Shown here one piece after another: positions 8,616 through 18,161 of a stretch of DNA of 64,000 bases. The position numbers and the translations under genes are program-made. The stretch comes from Pseudomonas multiresinivorans (GTDB lineage: Bacteria > Pseudomonadota > Gammaproteobacteria > Pseudomonadales > Pseudomonadaceae). The notes under the pieces were generated by a model that did not search any database, was not told the origin of the DNA, and saw nothing but the letters and a program-made list of their open reading frames with translations. How positions within the stretch are numbered: position 1 is the stretch's first letter; each line of letters starts with the position of its first letter. The stretch spans positions 4,030,001 to 4,094,000 of the forward strand of contig NZ_CP048833.1 in NCBI RefSeq assembly GCF_012971725.1, read 5' to 3'.

Positions 8616-8687
8616 GGTTCGCGAGCAAGCTCGCTCCTACAAAGAGCGCGCTGGCCTGACCTGTAGGAGCGAGCTTGCTCGCGAACC
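8616..8687. repeat. REP doublet (inverted pair)
   Basis: Two REPs of the gagcgagcttgctcg type face each other at 8616-8640 and 8663-8687, starting one base after the Lrp gene stop. The pair would form a hairpin at the 3-prime end of the Lrp transcript. Confidence 0.92.
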
Positions 8688-8702
8688 ATCGGCAGTCAAA
8701 TG

Positions 8703-8728
8703 AAAAAGGCCCCTTGCGGGGCCTTTGT
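8703..8728. terminator. Intrinsic terminator between convergent genes
   Basis: The stem aaaggcccc / ggggccttt around a four-base loop lies between the Lrp gene (plus strand) and the DUF1329 gene (minus strand). The A run on one side and the T run on the other allow use in both directions. Confidence 0.8.
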
Positions 8729-8739
8729 CGTTTGCGCGC

Positions 8740-10110
8740 TTAGCGCGATGCCTTGCGGCGCAGCGCCGAGGGACTGAAGTTGGAGTCGTCCGGGGCCGGC
8801 TGGCTGAAGTCGGCGGTGCCAGGCTCCTCGTTATCCAGCCACTGGATGCTGTAGCGGTGGGCCTGGAGGTCATGGAAGGTGTCCAGGGCGGTCCACACCA
8901 TCGGCTGCTCGTAGAAGCTCTTCAGGTAGGCCAGCGACACGCGCCACAGCTCGCCGCGGCCGTCGTACTGGTCCACCACGGCGGCGCCCCAGCTGTCCTC
9001 GTCGAGGTAGAGAGTGCGACGCGAGTAGATGTGCCGCGCGCCGGGCTTCAGCTTGCCGTCCACTACCCACACGCGGTGCAGTTCGTAGCGGGTGTACTTG
9101 GGATTGACGTGGCCCGGGGTGAGCAGGTCCTTGTACTTAACCTCCGGGCTGGTGATCTGGTAGTTGTTGTAGGGGATGTAGATTTCCTTCTTGCCCACCA
9201 GGGTCCAGTCGTAGCGGTCCGGCGCGCCGTTGTACATGTCGGTGTCGTCGGCGGTGCGCAGGCCATCGGAGTCTTCGATGGGGGTGTCGTAGGCCAGCGT
9301 CGGAGCACGGCGCACGCGGCGCTGGCCGGGGTTGTAGCCCCATGCCTGACGCGGCTCCTTGACCTGGTCGAGGGTCTCCTGGACCAGTGCGCCGTTACCG
9401 GCCAGGCGAGCCGGGGCGGTGGTGAAGGTCATGTAGTAGAACATGGTGTTGCCGAGCTTCTCGAAGTTCCCCTTGGGGTCGTAGAAGCGGAACAGTGCCT
9501 CGTCCTGCGAGGTCACCAGCGCGTACGCGCCATTGCGCTGCACACCGGCCTGGGAAGAACGCCGCACGATGTAGGTGCCACGGTAGCGGGCAATGTGGTT
9601 CCACACCGCTTCCACGCCGCTCTGCGGAATCGGGAACGGCACGCCGCCGTACGCGTCAGAGAAGCCGTTGCCGCCCTCCACCAGCTTGGCGCTGGTGGCG
9701 TTCTTGTAGATGTTGTCGTAGATCCACTGCGGCGCCGAGCCAGTGCGGTGGGTCTCGTAGACCGGCATCTGGTAGGTGTCCGGGTAGGCGTTGAACAGCG
9801 CAATCTGCCCCGCGGTCAGGTTGGCCTTGTACTGGTCGAGGTTGGCCTTGGTGATAACGAACTTGGGCTTCTCGCCGGCGAACGGGTCGACGTGGTGCGC
9901 GCCCGGCCCCTTGTAGCCGGCGGGTGCCGAGGTCAGGCCGCCGCTCCAGGCGGGAATGCTGCCGGCGGCGTTGCCGGCCTTCTCCGCGCCCATGGGCGTC
10001 AGGCTGCTCTTCAGCTGGGCGGCCTGGTCGGCCGAGACGGCAGCACGCGCATCGGTGACGGCGAGGGCCGTCAGCGTGGCAAGGACGATCAGGGAACTCT
10101 TCTTGTACAT
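8740..10110 (-). CDS. DUF1329 family outer-membrane-associated protein
   Basis: A 456-residue protein with a Sec signal (cleavage after about residue 23, ARA-AV). The mature chain carries DUF1329 features such as GSIPAWSGGL near residue 50, YKNATSAKLVEGGNG, and a YDWTLVGKKEIYIPYNNY block. The family has a LolB-like fold and is almost always encoded with a DUF1302 protein, as here: the stop of the DUF1302 gene lies 13 bases before this start. The pair is linked in other pseudomonads to envelope lipid or hydrophobic compound handling; that role is inferred. ATG at 10110 is preceded by a GAGAG site. Confidence 0.9.
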   Translation of the reverse strand: MYKKSSLIVLATLTALAVTDARAAVSADQAAQLKSSLTPMGAEKAGNAAGSIPAWSGGLTSAPAGYKGPGAHHVDPFAGEKPKFVITKANLDQYKANLTAGQIALFNAYPDTYQMPVYETHRTGSAPQWIYDNIYKNATSAKLVEGGNGFSDAYGGVPFPIPQSGVEAVWNHIARYRGTYIVRRSSQAGVQRNGAYALVTSQDEALFRFYDPKGNFEKLGNTMFYYMTFTTAPARLAGNGALVQETLDQVKEPRQAWGYNPGQRRVRRAPTLAYDTPIEDSDGLRTADDTDMYNGAPDRYDWTLVGKKEIYIPYNNYQITSPEVKYKDLLTPGHVNPKYTRYELHRVWVVDGKLKPGARHIYSRRTLYLDEDSWGAAVVDQYDGRGELWRVSLAYLKSFYEQPMVWTALDTFHDLQAHRYSIQWLDNEEPGTADFSQPAPDDSNFSPSALRRKASR

Positions 10111-10123
10111 GGTTCTCTCCGGA

Positions 10124-12085
10124 TCAGAACGAGTATTTCGCGGTGATCGAGACGTTGTCGCGGTCGCGCATGGAGTTGCTGGAGCCGGCACCGTAGTAGT
10201 TGGTGTACTGGGTGCCGACCTCGAAGGTGTTCAGGTAGCTGGCGTCGATGCCGAGGGTATAGGCCTTGCGCCCCTCGATGAAGTTGCCGGTGCGGTCGGA
10301 GTTGCCACTGAAGTCATCCTGATAGACGACGTAGGGCGACAGCTTCACCCCAGCGTAGACGTCGTTCCAGCTACCGGTGAGCAACAGGGTGTAGCCGTAG
10401 CTGTCGCGGCTGATCTGCACGTCGTCATCGTTGCCGCCGACGTAGGCCTTGTCCTGGGCGCCGACGAACTTGCGCTCGCTGCCGTCCCAGGCGGTGTACT
10501 TCAGGCTGCTGCCACGGATGTGCTCGGAGGCGAGCTCCGCCACGCCGGTCATGGAGTCGAAGCTCAGGTGCGGGCCGAAGTTGTAGATGGTCGACAGCGA
10601 GATGTTGTAGGTCTCGGCACGTTCATAGTTCTCGAACAAGGTGCCCCGGCACAGCTGCTTGCCGGCTACCTCGGCGCAGGCCTGGCCGGCGGCAACGCTG
10701 CCGTCGTAGAGGTTGGTCTGGCCCAGCACGCCCTGGGTCAGCAGGTCGCCGAGCAGGTCGTCGGTGGCGGAAATGCTGATGGGCATGTTCGGCCGGTAGG
10801 CGATCTCGCCGGACACCGAGGCATCGCCCAGGGTGGTGTTGAAGCTGAAGCCGTACATGCGGATGTCTTCGACGTAGTCACGGCGAGCTTCGGCGTTGCT
10901 CGCCATGTCCAGCGTGGCCAGGCCGGGAACCGCCTCACCCAGGCCCAGCGGGCCGAGCAGATTGTTCAGTGCATCGACGTCCACGCCCTGGTAGTCGCGC
11001 AGATCGACAGCGACCTGCGGCTCCTTGGAGTGATAGTTGACAAAATAGAAGCCGAATTCGGTGGAGTTGAGTTCTTCGGCGATGTAGCGGAAGGCCACGC
11101 CGAACTGGCCACTGTCACGGGCCTCGATGTCCTTGCCGACGTTGGCCACCTTGAAGGTACCGGTGTTCGGGTCAAGGAAGGCATTGGGCCCGTGCGGGCC
11201 ATTGCCCAGCAGCCCGAGCGAAGCAACGGTGGGATAGCCGGCCAGCAGTTGCTTGATCTGCGGATCGGTCTCGGTGGTGTACGCCGTCTCGCCGCCATCA
11301 CTGAACAGGTCGGTATCGGAGAAGTAAGTGCCCACCGAGTCCAGCCGGGTCTCCTTCCATTTCCACTGGTAGAAGCCTTCCACCGACAAGTCGTCGGTCA
11401 GGCCGAAGTTGAGGCTCAGGGCCTCGGTCGGCACCAGCACTTCCTTGAGTTCCGAGCCGGGCAGGTGGAAGCGTGCGGCGTCCACCGGGTTGATGGTATT
11501 GATGCCACCGCGATAGAACACACCCTCGCCCCAGTTCAGCACCTGGCGACCTACACGGCCGGTCAGCGGGTGCTCGTCGACATCCCAGCTACCGGACAGG
11601 TAGGCATCCAGCAGCTCGGCCTTGCGACCGGCGATATGCCGGGTGTCGTCGGTGAAGTGGTCGTCCTGCGGGTACGACTGACTGGGACGCTCCACGCCAT
11701 TGGTGGTGTCGTAGTAGTCGTTGCGCTTGTCCATGATCTGCGTGTCGTAGTACGCGGTGCCACGCATGAACAGGCCGTAGTTCTGGTACTTGGCCGAGAA
11801 GTCGGAAGTGAGCTTGAAGACCTGGGAAACCAGGCCGGTATCGAAGTTGCGGTTGCCGTCGTCGGCGTTGATGTCGCTGATGTTGCTCTTTTCGCGGCCC
11901 TGCACGCGCCACATGGCGCCGTAGGACAGCGTACTGTCCAGCGAGCCGGTGATCTCGTTGTCGGCCAGCTTGAACTCCAGGGCCTGGGCCGAGCCCGCCA
12001 CCAGCAGCGGCAAGAGTCCCATCACCGCCCCCGCCCGCCGCGGCGCCCAGAAAATGGACGAGCGCGCACCCAATCGACTGTTCAT
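10124..12085 (-). CDS. DUF1302 family outer-membrane protein
   Basis: About 653 residues with a signal peptide (hydrophobic core LLPLLVAGSAQA) and a long beta-strand-rich body ending in a C-terminal aromatic strand (SITAKYSF), the hallmark of an outer-membrane barrel. The DUF1302 pattern includes LTGRVGRQVLNWGEG near residue 165. Two in-frame ATGs lie close together: 12085, with GGAGG eleven bases upstream, and 12094, where spacing is only two bases. I prefer 12085. It is the first gene of the pair with the DUF1329 gene. The 305 bases upstream hold its promoter and the terminator at 12349. Confidence 0.88.
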   Translation of the reverse strand: MNSRLGARSSIFWAPRRAGAVMGLLPLLVAGSAQALEFKLADNEITGSLDSTLSYGAMWRVQGREKSNISDINADDGNRNFDTGLVSQVFKLTSDFSAKYQNYGLFMRGTAYYDTQIMDKRNDYYDTTNGVERPSQSYPQDDHFTDDTRHIAGRKAELLDAYLSGSWDVDEHPLTGRVGRQVLNWGEGVFYRGGINTINPVDAARFHLPGSELKEVLVPTEALSLNFGLTDDLSVEGFYQWKWKETRLDSVGTYFSDTDLFSDGGETAYTTETDPQIKQLLAGYPTVASLGLLGNGPHGPNAFLDPNTGTFKVANVGKDIEARDSGQFGVAFRYIAEELNSTEFGFYFVNYHSKEPQVAVDLRDYQGVDVDALNNLLGPLGLGEAVPGLATLDMASNAEARRDYVEDIRMYGFSFNTTLGDASVSGEIAYRPNMPISISATDDLLGDLLTQGVLGQTNLYDGSVAAGQACAEVAGKQLCRGTLFENYERAETYNISLSTIYNFGPHLSFDSMTGVAELASEHIRGSSLKYTAWDGSERKFVGAQDKAYVGGNDDDVQISRDSYGYTLLLTGSWNDVYAGVKLSPYVVYQDDFSGNSDRTGNFIEGRKAYTLGIDASYLNTFEVGTQYTNYYGAGSSNSMRDRDNVSITAKYSF

Positions 12086-12348
12086 AGACAGCATTACCTC
12101 CATGGCCAAGATTTATCGCCCCGGTCATTGCGGCCGGCGCTGTTCTTATTCGTTTCTCGGCTGCCGCCAGCCTCGGTCGAAACCGGGCCAACGTGCAGTA
12201 ACACTCCTGCCAGAGCGCTTGCAGGCGCTAAGGCCCCCTCTCCTCTTCTGCTTGCACGCGGGAGTTGGGACTATCGTGCAGGCAAAGTAACAAACTGTTT
12301 CCCCTCTGCCAATGGAAAGGATGTAATCCGTCTCTTTCAACAGACAAA

Positions 12349-12378
12349 GAAAAGCCCGGCACATGGCCGGGCTTTTTC
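12349..12378. terminator. Intrinsic terminator
   Basis: Stem gaaaagcccggc / gccgggctttttc with a four-base loop, just past the stop of the DUF3859-like gene on the minus strand. The rest of the interval 12086-12348 contains no gene and must hold the DUF1302/DUF1329 promoter; I see no distinct operator in it. Confidence 0.82.
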
Positions 12379-12390
12379 TTACAGCGTGAC

Positions 12391-12864
12391 TTACTCGACG
12401 GTGAAGGTCTTTTCTGCCAGCAGGCGATCGCCCTGGAACACCATGAAGCGCCACTGGCCCTGCACCACCTCGTGGTTCTCGGTGAACTGGTAGGCCATCA
12501 CGTCGGTGGGCGCGCCCACGACCAGCTTCTGCACCACTTCGAACTTGTCGTGGCGCTGGCCATCGGGGCTGACCACACCGGGAGTGAAGTACAGCAGCGT
12601 CAGCGGAGTATCGCCTTCGACCTTGCCGCTGAGCTGGTAGCGCAGGCCGAACTTGGTGCCCAGCTTGGCCGGCACGCGGGTGGTGGATTCGAGCTCCTGC
12701 TCGCTGCGCGTCAGCACGCGCTCGCCCGGCTGGTAATCCTTGTAGTTGCTGACGAAGACGCCGTACTCGACCGGGCCGTTGACGCGCACCTCGGCAAAGG
12801 CCGTGGATGCGAAAACGGAAGCCAGGGAGAGAGCCAGGACTGCTGGCAGGCGGGAAATGGGCAT
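12391..12864 (-). CDS. Periplasmic DUF3859-like protein
   Basis: A 157-residue protein with a Sec signal ending STAFA-EV at about residue 24 and a single beta-rich domain. VNGPVEYGVF near the mature start and the NHEVVQGQWRFMVFQGDRLL block near the end fit the DUF3859 family. No cysteines remain after the signal. It is monocistronic with its own terminator. Function is unknown; family assignment is from pattern recognition only. Confidence 0.7.
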   Translation of the reverse strand: MPISRLPAVLALSLASVFASTAFAEVRVNGPVEYGVFVSNYKDYQPGERVLTRSEQELESTTRVPAKLGTKFGLRYQLSGKVEGDTPLTLLYFTPGVVSPDGQRHDKFEVVQKLVVGAPTDVMAYQFTENHEVVQGQWRFMVFQGDRLLAEKTFTVE

Positions 12865-12994
12865 GTCGCGCTCCTTGTTGGGGTCCGCGCGAGGCTATGA
12901 CATCGCCGTGACAGCCTGATGACAGCTTGGCGCCGCGCGAGTCGGCATGCTGCCAAGCGTCTATCATGCGTGGATCGGACCACTGGACACCATC

Positions 12995-13861
12995 ATGAGC
13001 GACAGCCTGCTAGCCATCCGCCCGCGTGCCGAAGACGTCGAGGGCGTGCCCATCCTGCGCCCTCTGCCCTCGGCCCAGCGCCGCAGCGTCGGGCCCTTCG
13101 TGTTCTTCGACCACATGCTCGAAAGCAACTTCGCGCCGGAGCATGGCATGGACATCCGTCAGCACCCGCACATCGGCCTGTCCACCCTCACCTACCTGTT
13201 CGAGGGCCAGGTGCAGCACAAGGACAGCCTCGGCTCGGACCAGCGGGTACTGCCTGGCGATGTCAGCTGGATGACCGCCGGCCGCGGCGTCGCCCACGTC
13301 GAGCGAACCCCCGCCGACCTGCTGCACAGCGGCTCGCGCCTGCACGGCCTGCAGGTCTGGCTGGCTTTGCCGCGCGAGCTCGAGGGTTGCGAGCCCAGCT
13401 ACAGCCACCACGCCAGCGCCAGCCTGCCGGAAAGCGACAGCCTGGGCGTGCGCATCCGCATGATCGCCGGCACCGGCTTCTGCCTCGAGTCGCCGGTGCC
13501 GGTGCGCTCCAGGACGCTTTACGCCGACCTGCAGCTCAGTGCCGGCGCCACTCTGGTGATACCCGACGAACACCCCGAACGGGCGCTCTACCTCATCGAA
13601 GGAGAAGCCCTCCTGGACGACGAGCCCGTGTCACCGCACGAGCTGGTGGTGCTCCCCGAAGGTGAAACCTTCACCCTCAGCGCCTGCGGCGACTGCCATG
13701 CCGTGATCATCGGCGGCGAGCCGCTGGACGGCCCGCGGCGGATGAACTGGAATTTCGTAGCCAGCGACCCAGCGCTGATCGACAGCGCTCGTGCCCGTTG
13801 GGCCGCGCGCGACTGGCCGACGGTGCCGGGTGAGCAGGAGCGCATCGAGCTGCCGCGCTAG
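12995..13861 (+). CDS. Pirin family protein
   Basis: A 288-residue bicupin. The N-terminal cupin has the pirin motifs FDHMLESNFAPEHGMDIRQHPHIGL and a downstream GDVSWMTAGRGVAHVE segment, which supply the metal-binding His-His-His-Glu set; the C-terminal cupin covers about residues 165-255. Bacterial pirins may oxidise quercetin-like compounds or bind metabolic enzymes; which applies is not known. ATG at 12995 was chosen because the pirin domain begins at once after it. Confidence 0.9.
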   Translation: MSDSLLAIRPRAEDVEGVPILRPLPSAQRRSVGPFVFFDHMLESNFAPEHGMDIRQHPHIGLSTLTYLFEGQVQHKDSLGSDQRVLPGDVSWMTAGRGVAHVERTPADLLHSGSRLHGLQVWLALPRELEGCEPSYSHHASASLPESDSLGVRIRMIAGTGFCLESPVPVRSRTLYADLQLSAGATLVIPDEHPERALYLIEGEALLDDEPVSPHELVVLPEGETFTLSACGDCHAVIIGGEPLDGPRRMNWNFVASDPALIDSARARWAARDWPTVPGEQERIELPR

Positions 13862-14008
13862 CCGTATAGAGAAGCCGATCGGAAATCGCCGCCGCGCTGT
13901 CGAACACCGGCGAATGCTTGAGGACTCGCGCGATGGCCTGCCGTAGCATCGCGCGCCCTGAACCCTTGCCACCGGCAAGCCCGCTACTTCTGGCCCGAGG
14001 AGTCCGTG

Positions 14009-15262
14009 ATGGACCAGTCGACCGCCCAACGCCACACCAGCGCCCTCACCGTGCTGACCCTGCTGTTCTTCATGTGGGGCCTGATCACTTCGCTGAACGA
14101 CATCCTCGTGCCGCACCTCAAGGCCGTCTTCACGCTGTCCTACGTGGAGGCGTCACTGGTGCAGTTCTGCTTCTTCGGCGCCTACTTCATCATGTCCTTC
14201 CCCTCCGGGCGGCTGGTGGAGAAGGTCGGCTACAAGAGCGGCATCATCGTCGGCCTCGCCACGGCCGGCATCGGCTGCCTGCTGTTCTACCCGGCGGCCG
14301 GCTCGCAGTCCTACCCGTTCTTCCTCGCCGCCCTGTTCATCCTCGCCTCGGGCATCACCCTGCTGCAGGTCGCGGCCAACCCCTACGTGAATGTGCTCGG
14401 CCCCGCCGCCACCGCGGCCAGCCGGCTGAACCTGACCCAGGCGTTCAACTCCCTGGGCACCACGGTCGGCCCGCTGGTGGGTTCGGTGACCATTCTCGCC
14501 ATCGGCGCCGGTGCCGCTTCGCAGATCGGTGGCTCCGCCGCCAGCGAAGCCGACTCGGTGAAGACGCCCTACCTGGTGCTGGCCGGGCTGCTGTTCGCCA
14601 TCGCCGTGCTGATCGCCCTGTTCCGCCTGCCGAAGATCCATCACGGCGAACCCACCGATGGCGCGGCAGGCCGCCAGTCGATCTTCGCCCACCGCCACCT
14701 GGTGTTCGGGGTCATCGCGATCTTCTGCTACGTCGGCGCCGAGGTGTCCATCGGCAGCTACCTGGTGAGCCTGATGGGCCAGCCGGACATCGCCGGGCTG
14801 CCGGCGGAGCAGGCCGGCAAGTACCTGTCGTTCTACTGGGGTGGCGCCATGGTCGGCCGCTTCATCGGCAGCGCCCTGATGCGCGCGATCGCGCCGAACC
14901 GCCTGCTGGCCTTCAACGCCGTGGCCATCGCGGTGCTGATCGGTATAGCGCTGACCCTGGGCGGACACGTGGCGATGTGGGCGCTGATCCTGATCGGTCT
15001 ATTCAATTCGATCATGTTCCCGACCATCTTCTCTCTCGCCCTGGAGGGCCTGGGCAACCTCACCAGTAAAGGCTCCGGCCTGCTCTGCATGGCCATCGTC
15101 GGCGGCGCCGTGATGCCGCTGGTGCAAGCCTTCTTCGCCGACCGCATCGGCCTGCTGCCTTCCTTCGCCGTGCCGCTGGTGTGCTACCTGTACATCATCT
15201 GGTTCGGTGCGCGCGGCTATCGCGCCGACCAGTCTGCCAGGGCTCAGGCCGCCAGCGCCTGA
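14009..15262 (+). CDS. Sugar MFS transporter, FucP/GluP family
   Basis: A 417-residue twelve-helix major facilitator protein. The first helix reads FFMWGLITSLNDILVPHLK, a signature of the FHS (fucose-galactose-glucose:H+ symporter) family, and LLQVAANPYVNVLGP near residue 125 is the second. A GTG at 14006 directly before the ATG is also possible; GGAG at 13998-14001 serves both. It precedes the molybdenum hydroxylase genes by 173 bases and could be transcribed separately. Likely substrate is a hexose or deoxyhexose. Confidence 0.9.
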   Translation: MDQSTAQRHTSALTVLTLLFFMWGLITSLNDILVPHLKAVFTLSYVEASLVQFCFFGAYFIMSFPSGRLVEKVGYKSGIIVGLATAGIGCLLFYPAAGSQSYPFFLAALFILASGITLLQVAANPYVNVLGPAATAASRLNLTQAFNSLGTTVGPLVGSVTILAIGAGAASQIGGSAASEADSVKTPYLVLAGLLFAIAVLIALFRLPKIHHGEPTDGAAGRQSIFAHRHLVFGVIAIFCYVGAEVSIGSYLVSLMGQPDIAGLPAEQAGKYLSFYWGGAMVGRFIGSALMRAIAPNRLLAFNAVAIAVLIGIALTLGGHVAMWALILIGLFNSIMFPTIFSLALEGLGNLTSKGSGLLCMAIVGGAVMPLVQAFFADRIGLLPSFAVPLVCYLYIIWFGARGYRADQSARAQAASA

Positions 15263-15435
15263 CGCTGACCTCCGAGGGGGCGCGCAGTGTCTGCGCCCCT
15301 TTCACCTGATTCCTACAGACCTATCGGCCCGCGCACCCTGGCTGGCGTCAGCTCGCTCCCGAAGACTTCCTTCCTTTTCCCTCCGCCGATCCTCTTCGGC
15401 GCCAGGGACCGATTTCCCCGGAAGGAGCACACCCC

Positions 15436-15927
15436 GTGGCTGATCCCCTCTCGCTGGTCGTCAATGGCCAGCCCCGGCACCTTGCCGTGGCCGCCGATAC
15501 GCCGCTGCTGTACGTCCTGCGCAACGACCTGCAGCTCAACGGCCCCAAGTTCGGCTGCGGCCTGGGTGAATGCGGCGCCTGTACCGTGCATCTCGACGGC
15601 ATCGCCACCCGTTCCTGCATCACGCCGGTCTCCGCGGCTGTGGGGCGCCAGGTCACCACCCTGGAAGGTCTCGGCACACTGGATGCCCCGCACCCGGTCC
15701 AGCAGGCCTTCATCGACGAGCAGGCGGCGCAGTGCGGCTACTGCAGCAACGGCATGATCATGACCAGCGCGGCCCTGCTCGCCCGCAACAGTTCGCCCAG
15801 CGACGAAGAGATCCGCCAGGAACTGGCCTATAACCTGTGCCGCTGCGGTACCCATGTGCAGATCCTCAGTGCCGTGCGCAGGGCCGCCGAGCGAGTCGGC
15901 AACCGCGGCCAGGAAAACCCGGCATGA
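15436..15927 (+). CDS. (2Fe-2S) subunit of a molybdenum hydroxylase
   Basis: A 163-residue iron-sulfur subunit of the isoquinoline 1-oxidoreductase alpha type. The plant-ferredoxin cluster is held by CGLGECGACTVHLDG (about residues 41-55) with a fourth cysteine at SCITP; the C-terminal cluster uses CGYC and NLCRCGTH. Translation starts at GTG 15436, with GAAGGAG nine bases upstream; no ATG alternative is compatible. It is the first of three genes overlapping by four bases each, delivering electrons from the Mo subunit to the cytochrome. Confidence 0.93.
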   Translation: MADPLSLVVNGQPRHLAVAADTPLLYVLRNDLQLNGPKFGCGLGECGACTVHLDGIATRSCITPVSAAVGRQVTTLEGLGTLDAPHPVQQAFIDEQAAQCGYCSNGMIMTSAALLARNSSPSDEEIRQELAYNLCRCGTHVQILSAVRRAAERVGNRGQENPA

Positions 15928-18161
15928 GCCTGCTCGGCCGCCGTGACTTCCTGAAGGCCAGCGCGGCCCTGTTGGTCAGCACTCAGTTGCCTCGCCCGTT
16001 GCTGGCGCAAGGCGCCGATGGCTTGCTGCCCCTCGACGAGGTCGACAGCTTCATTGCCATCGCCGGCAACGGCACCATCACCGCTGCCTGCGGCCACGTC
16101 GACCTCGGCACCGGCATACGCACCGCCCTGACCCAGATAGTCGCCGAGGAGTTGAACGTCGACCTGCAGCAGATCACCCTGCTGCTGGGTGACACCCGCT
16201 ACACACCCGACCAGGGGCCGACCATCGCCAGTTCGACCCTCCAGGTCAGCGCCATTCCGCTGCGCCGGGCAGCGGCCGAAGCGCGGGAGTTCCTGATGCA
16301 GCGCGCGGCGCAACACCTCCGGGTCAACGTTCGCCAGCTCGACTGCGCCGGCGGGGCGATCTTCGTCAGGGGCAAACCAACCCGCAGCATCGGCTACGGC
16401 GAACTGCTGCGTGGCGAGCGTTTCGAACTGAAGGTCGATGCCAACGCGCCGCTCAAGGCCCACAGCAATTACCGCGTGGTCGGCCGCTCGGTGCCGCGCC
16501 TGGACATTCCGGCCAAGGTCACGGGCGGATTGACCTACGTACACGACATGCGCCTGCCGGGCATGCTCCATGGCCGCGTGGTGCGGCCGCCCTACACAGG
16601 TGCGGATGTCAGCGCGCCGCTGGGCAGGAGCCGGGCGGAAGTGGATGAGCAGTCCGTAGCCCACCTGCCCGGTTTTGTCCGACTGGTGGTGATAGGTGAC
16701 TTCATCGGCGTGGTAGCCGAGCGCGAAGAGCAGGCGATCCACATTGCCCGCCAGTTGAAAGTGCGCTGGAAGCACTGGAGCGGCCTGCCCCCCCTGGGCC
16801 TGGACGAGCTGGAATCCACCCTGCGCGCCCATCCCAAGCAGCCACGCATGCTCCAGGACGACACGCAGATGGATGCCGTGCTGGCGCAGCTCCACCGCCC
16901 ACTGCAGCGCACCTACGTCTGGCCCTATCAGCAGCACGCCTCCATCGGCCCTTCCTGCGCGCTCGCGCATTTCGAGGATGGCCTGATGAAGGTCTGGTCG
17001 GGCAGCCAGAATCCCCACGACCTGCGCGCCGACCTGGCGACCTTGCTGGGCATGCAGCCTGAACAGGTCGAGGTCATCCGGATGGAAGCGTCGGGTTGCT
17101 ATGGCCGCAACTGCGCCGACGACGTGAGCGCTGACGCTGCGCTGCTCGCCCTGGCCGTCGGCCGGCCGGTGCGCGTGCAGTTGATGCGCGAACAGGAACA
17201 CGGCTGGGAGCCCAAGGGTTCGGCGCAGCTGATCGAAGTCCGCGGCGGGCTGGACGAAAACGGCGAGGTGGCAGCCTACGACTTCTCAACCTGCTACCCC
17301 TCCAACAATGGCGTCAACCTGGCCCTACTGCTCACCTCGCGGGTGGACGCCAAGCCGCAGGTCGCCCAGATGGGCGATCGCACCGCCGTCCCGCAGTACG
17401 CCTTCGCGCACATGCGGGTGGTCTGCAACGACGCCGCCCCCATCGTTCGCGCCTCCTGGATGCGTGGCGTATCGGCACTGCCCAACGTCTTCGCCCATGA
17501 GTCCTACATCGACGAACTGGCGCAGATGGCCGGCGCCGACCCCATCGAGTTCCGCCTGCGCTACCTGCACGAAGAACGTGCGACAACGCTGATCAAGGCG
17601 CTGGCCACCGCCGCCCAGTGGCAGCCGCGCGCCGCGCCCAACCCGCAGGCACGCCAGGGCAATCTGCTGGTCGGCCGCGGCTTCGCCTATGCGCGTTACT
17701 TCCACAGCGCCTTCCCGGGGTTCGGCGCGGCCTGGGCGGCGTGGATAGTCGACGTCGAGGTCGAGCCGCACACCGGCGCCGTCCGCGTGACCGAAGTCCA
17801 TGTGGCGCAGGACTGCGGGCAGATGGTGAATCCCGACGGGGTACGCCACCAGGTCCACGGCAACGTGATCCAGGCCACCAGCCGCGCACTGATGGAGCAC
17901 TCGACCTTCGACCGCAGCGGTGTCACCAGCCTGGAATGGGGCGGCTATCCGATCCTCGGATTCCCCCAGGTGCCCAGGATCACCGCGCTGCTGCTCGACC
18001 GCCCCGGTACACCGCCGCTGGGGGCCGGCGAATCTGCCTCGGTACCCAGCGCCGCCGCCATCGCCAATGCCCTGCACGACGCTACCGGCGTGCGCTTCAC
18101 CCGCCCACCGTTCACGCCCGAGCGGGTACTGGCCGCCCTGAACGAGAAACAACCCAAATGA
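15924..18161 (+). CDS. Molybdopterin-binding subunit, xanthine dehydrogenase family (IorB-like)
   Basis: A 745-residue catalytic subunit with an N-terminal Tat signal (GRRDFLKASAALL), so the folded enzyme is exported with its cofactor. Two aldehyde-oxidase type Mo-binding domains follow, with VDLGTGIRTAL near residue 55, and GAGESASVPSAAAIANA near the C-terminus where the catalytic glutamate region lies. It resembles the IorB/aldehyde dehydrogenase class that works with a short 2Fe-2S protein rather than an FAD protein. ATGA overlap with the previous stop implies translational coupling. The substrate, an N-heterocycle or aldehyde, cannot be told. Confidence 0.92.
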   Translation: MSLLGRRDFLKASAALLVSTQLPRPLLAQGADGLLPLDEVDSFIAIAGNGTITAACGHVDLGTGIRTALTQIVAEELNVDLQQITLLLGDTRYTPDQGPTIASSTLQVSAIPLRRAAAEAREFLMQRAAQHLRVNVRQLDCAGGAIFVRGKPTRSIGYGELLRGERFELKVDANAPLKAHSNYRVVGRSVPRLDIPAKVTGGLTYVHDMRLPGMLHGRVVRPPYTGADVSAPLGRSRAEVDEQSVAHLPGFVRLVVIGDFIGVVAEREEQAIHIARQLKVRWKHWSGLPPLGLDELESTLRAHPKQPRMLQDDTQMDAVLAQLHRPLQRTYVWPYQQHASIGPSCALAHFEDGLMKVWSGSQNPHDLRADLATLLGMQPEQVEVIRMEASGCYGRNCADDVSADAALLALAVGRPVRVQLMREQEHGWEPKGSAQLIEVRGGLDENGEVAAYDFSTCYPSNNGVNLALLLTSRVDAKPQVAQMGDRTAVPQYAFAHMRVVCNDAAPIVRASWMRGVSALPNVFAHESYIDELAQMAGADPIEFRLRYLHEERATTLIKALATAAQWQPRAAPNPQARQGNLLVGRGFAYARYFHSAFPGFGAAWAAWIVDVEVEPHTGAVRVTEVHVAQDCGQMVNPDGVRHQVHGNVIQATSRALMEHSTFDRSGVTSLEWGGYPILGFPQVPRITALLLDRPGTPPLGAGESASVPSAAAIANALHDATGVRFTRPPFTPERVLAALNEKQPK

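Noticed and set aside
9956..12493. An 845-codon open frame on the plus strand
   Set aside because: It is antisense to the DUF1302/DUF1329 genes, has no family motif and follows the third-position GC bias of the real genes.
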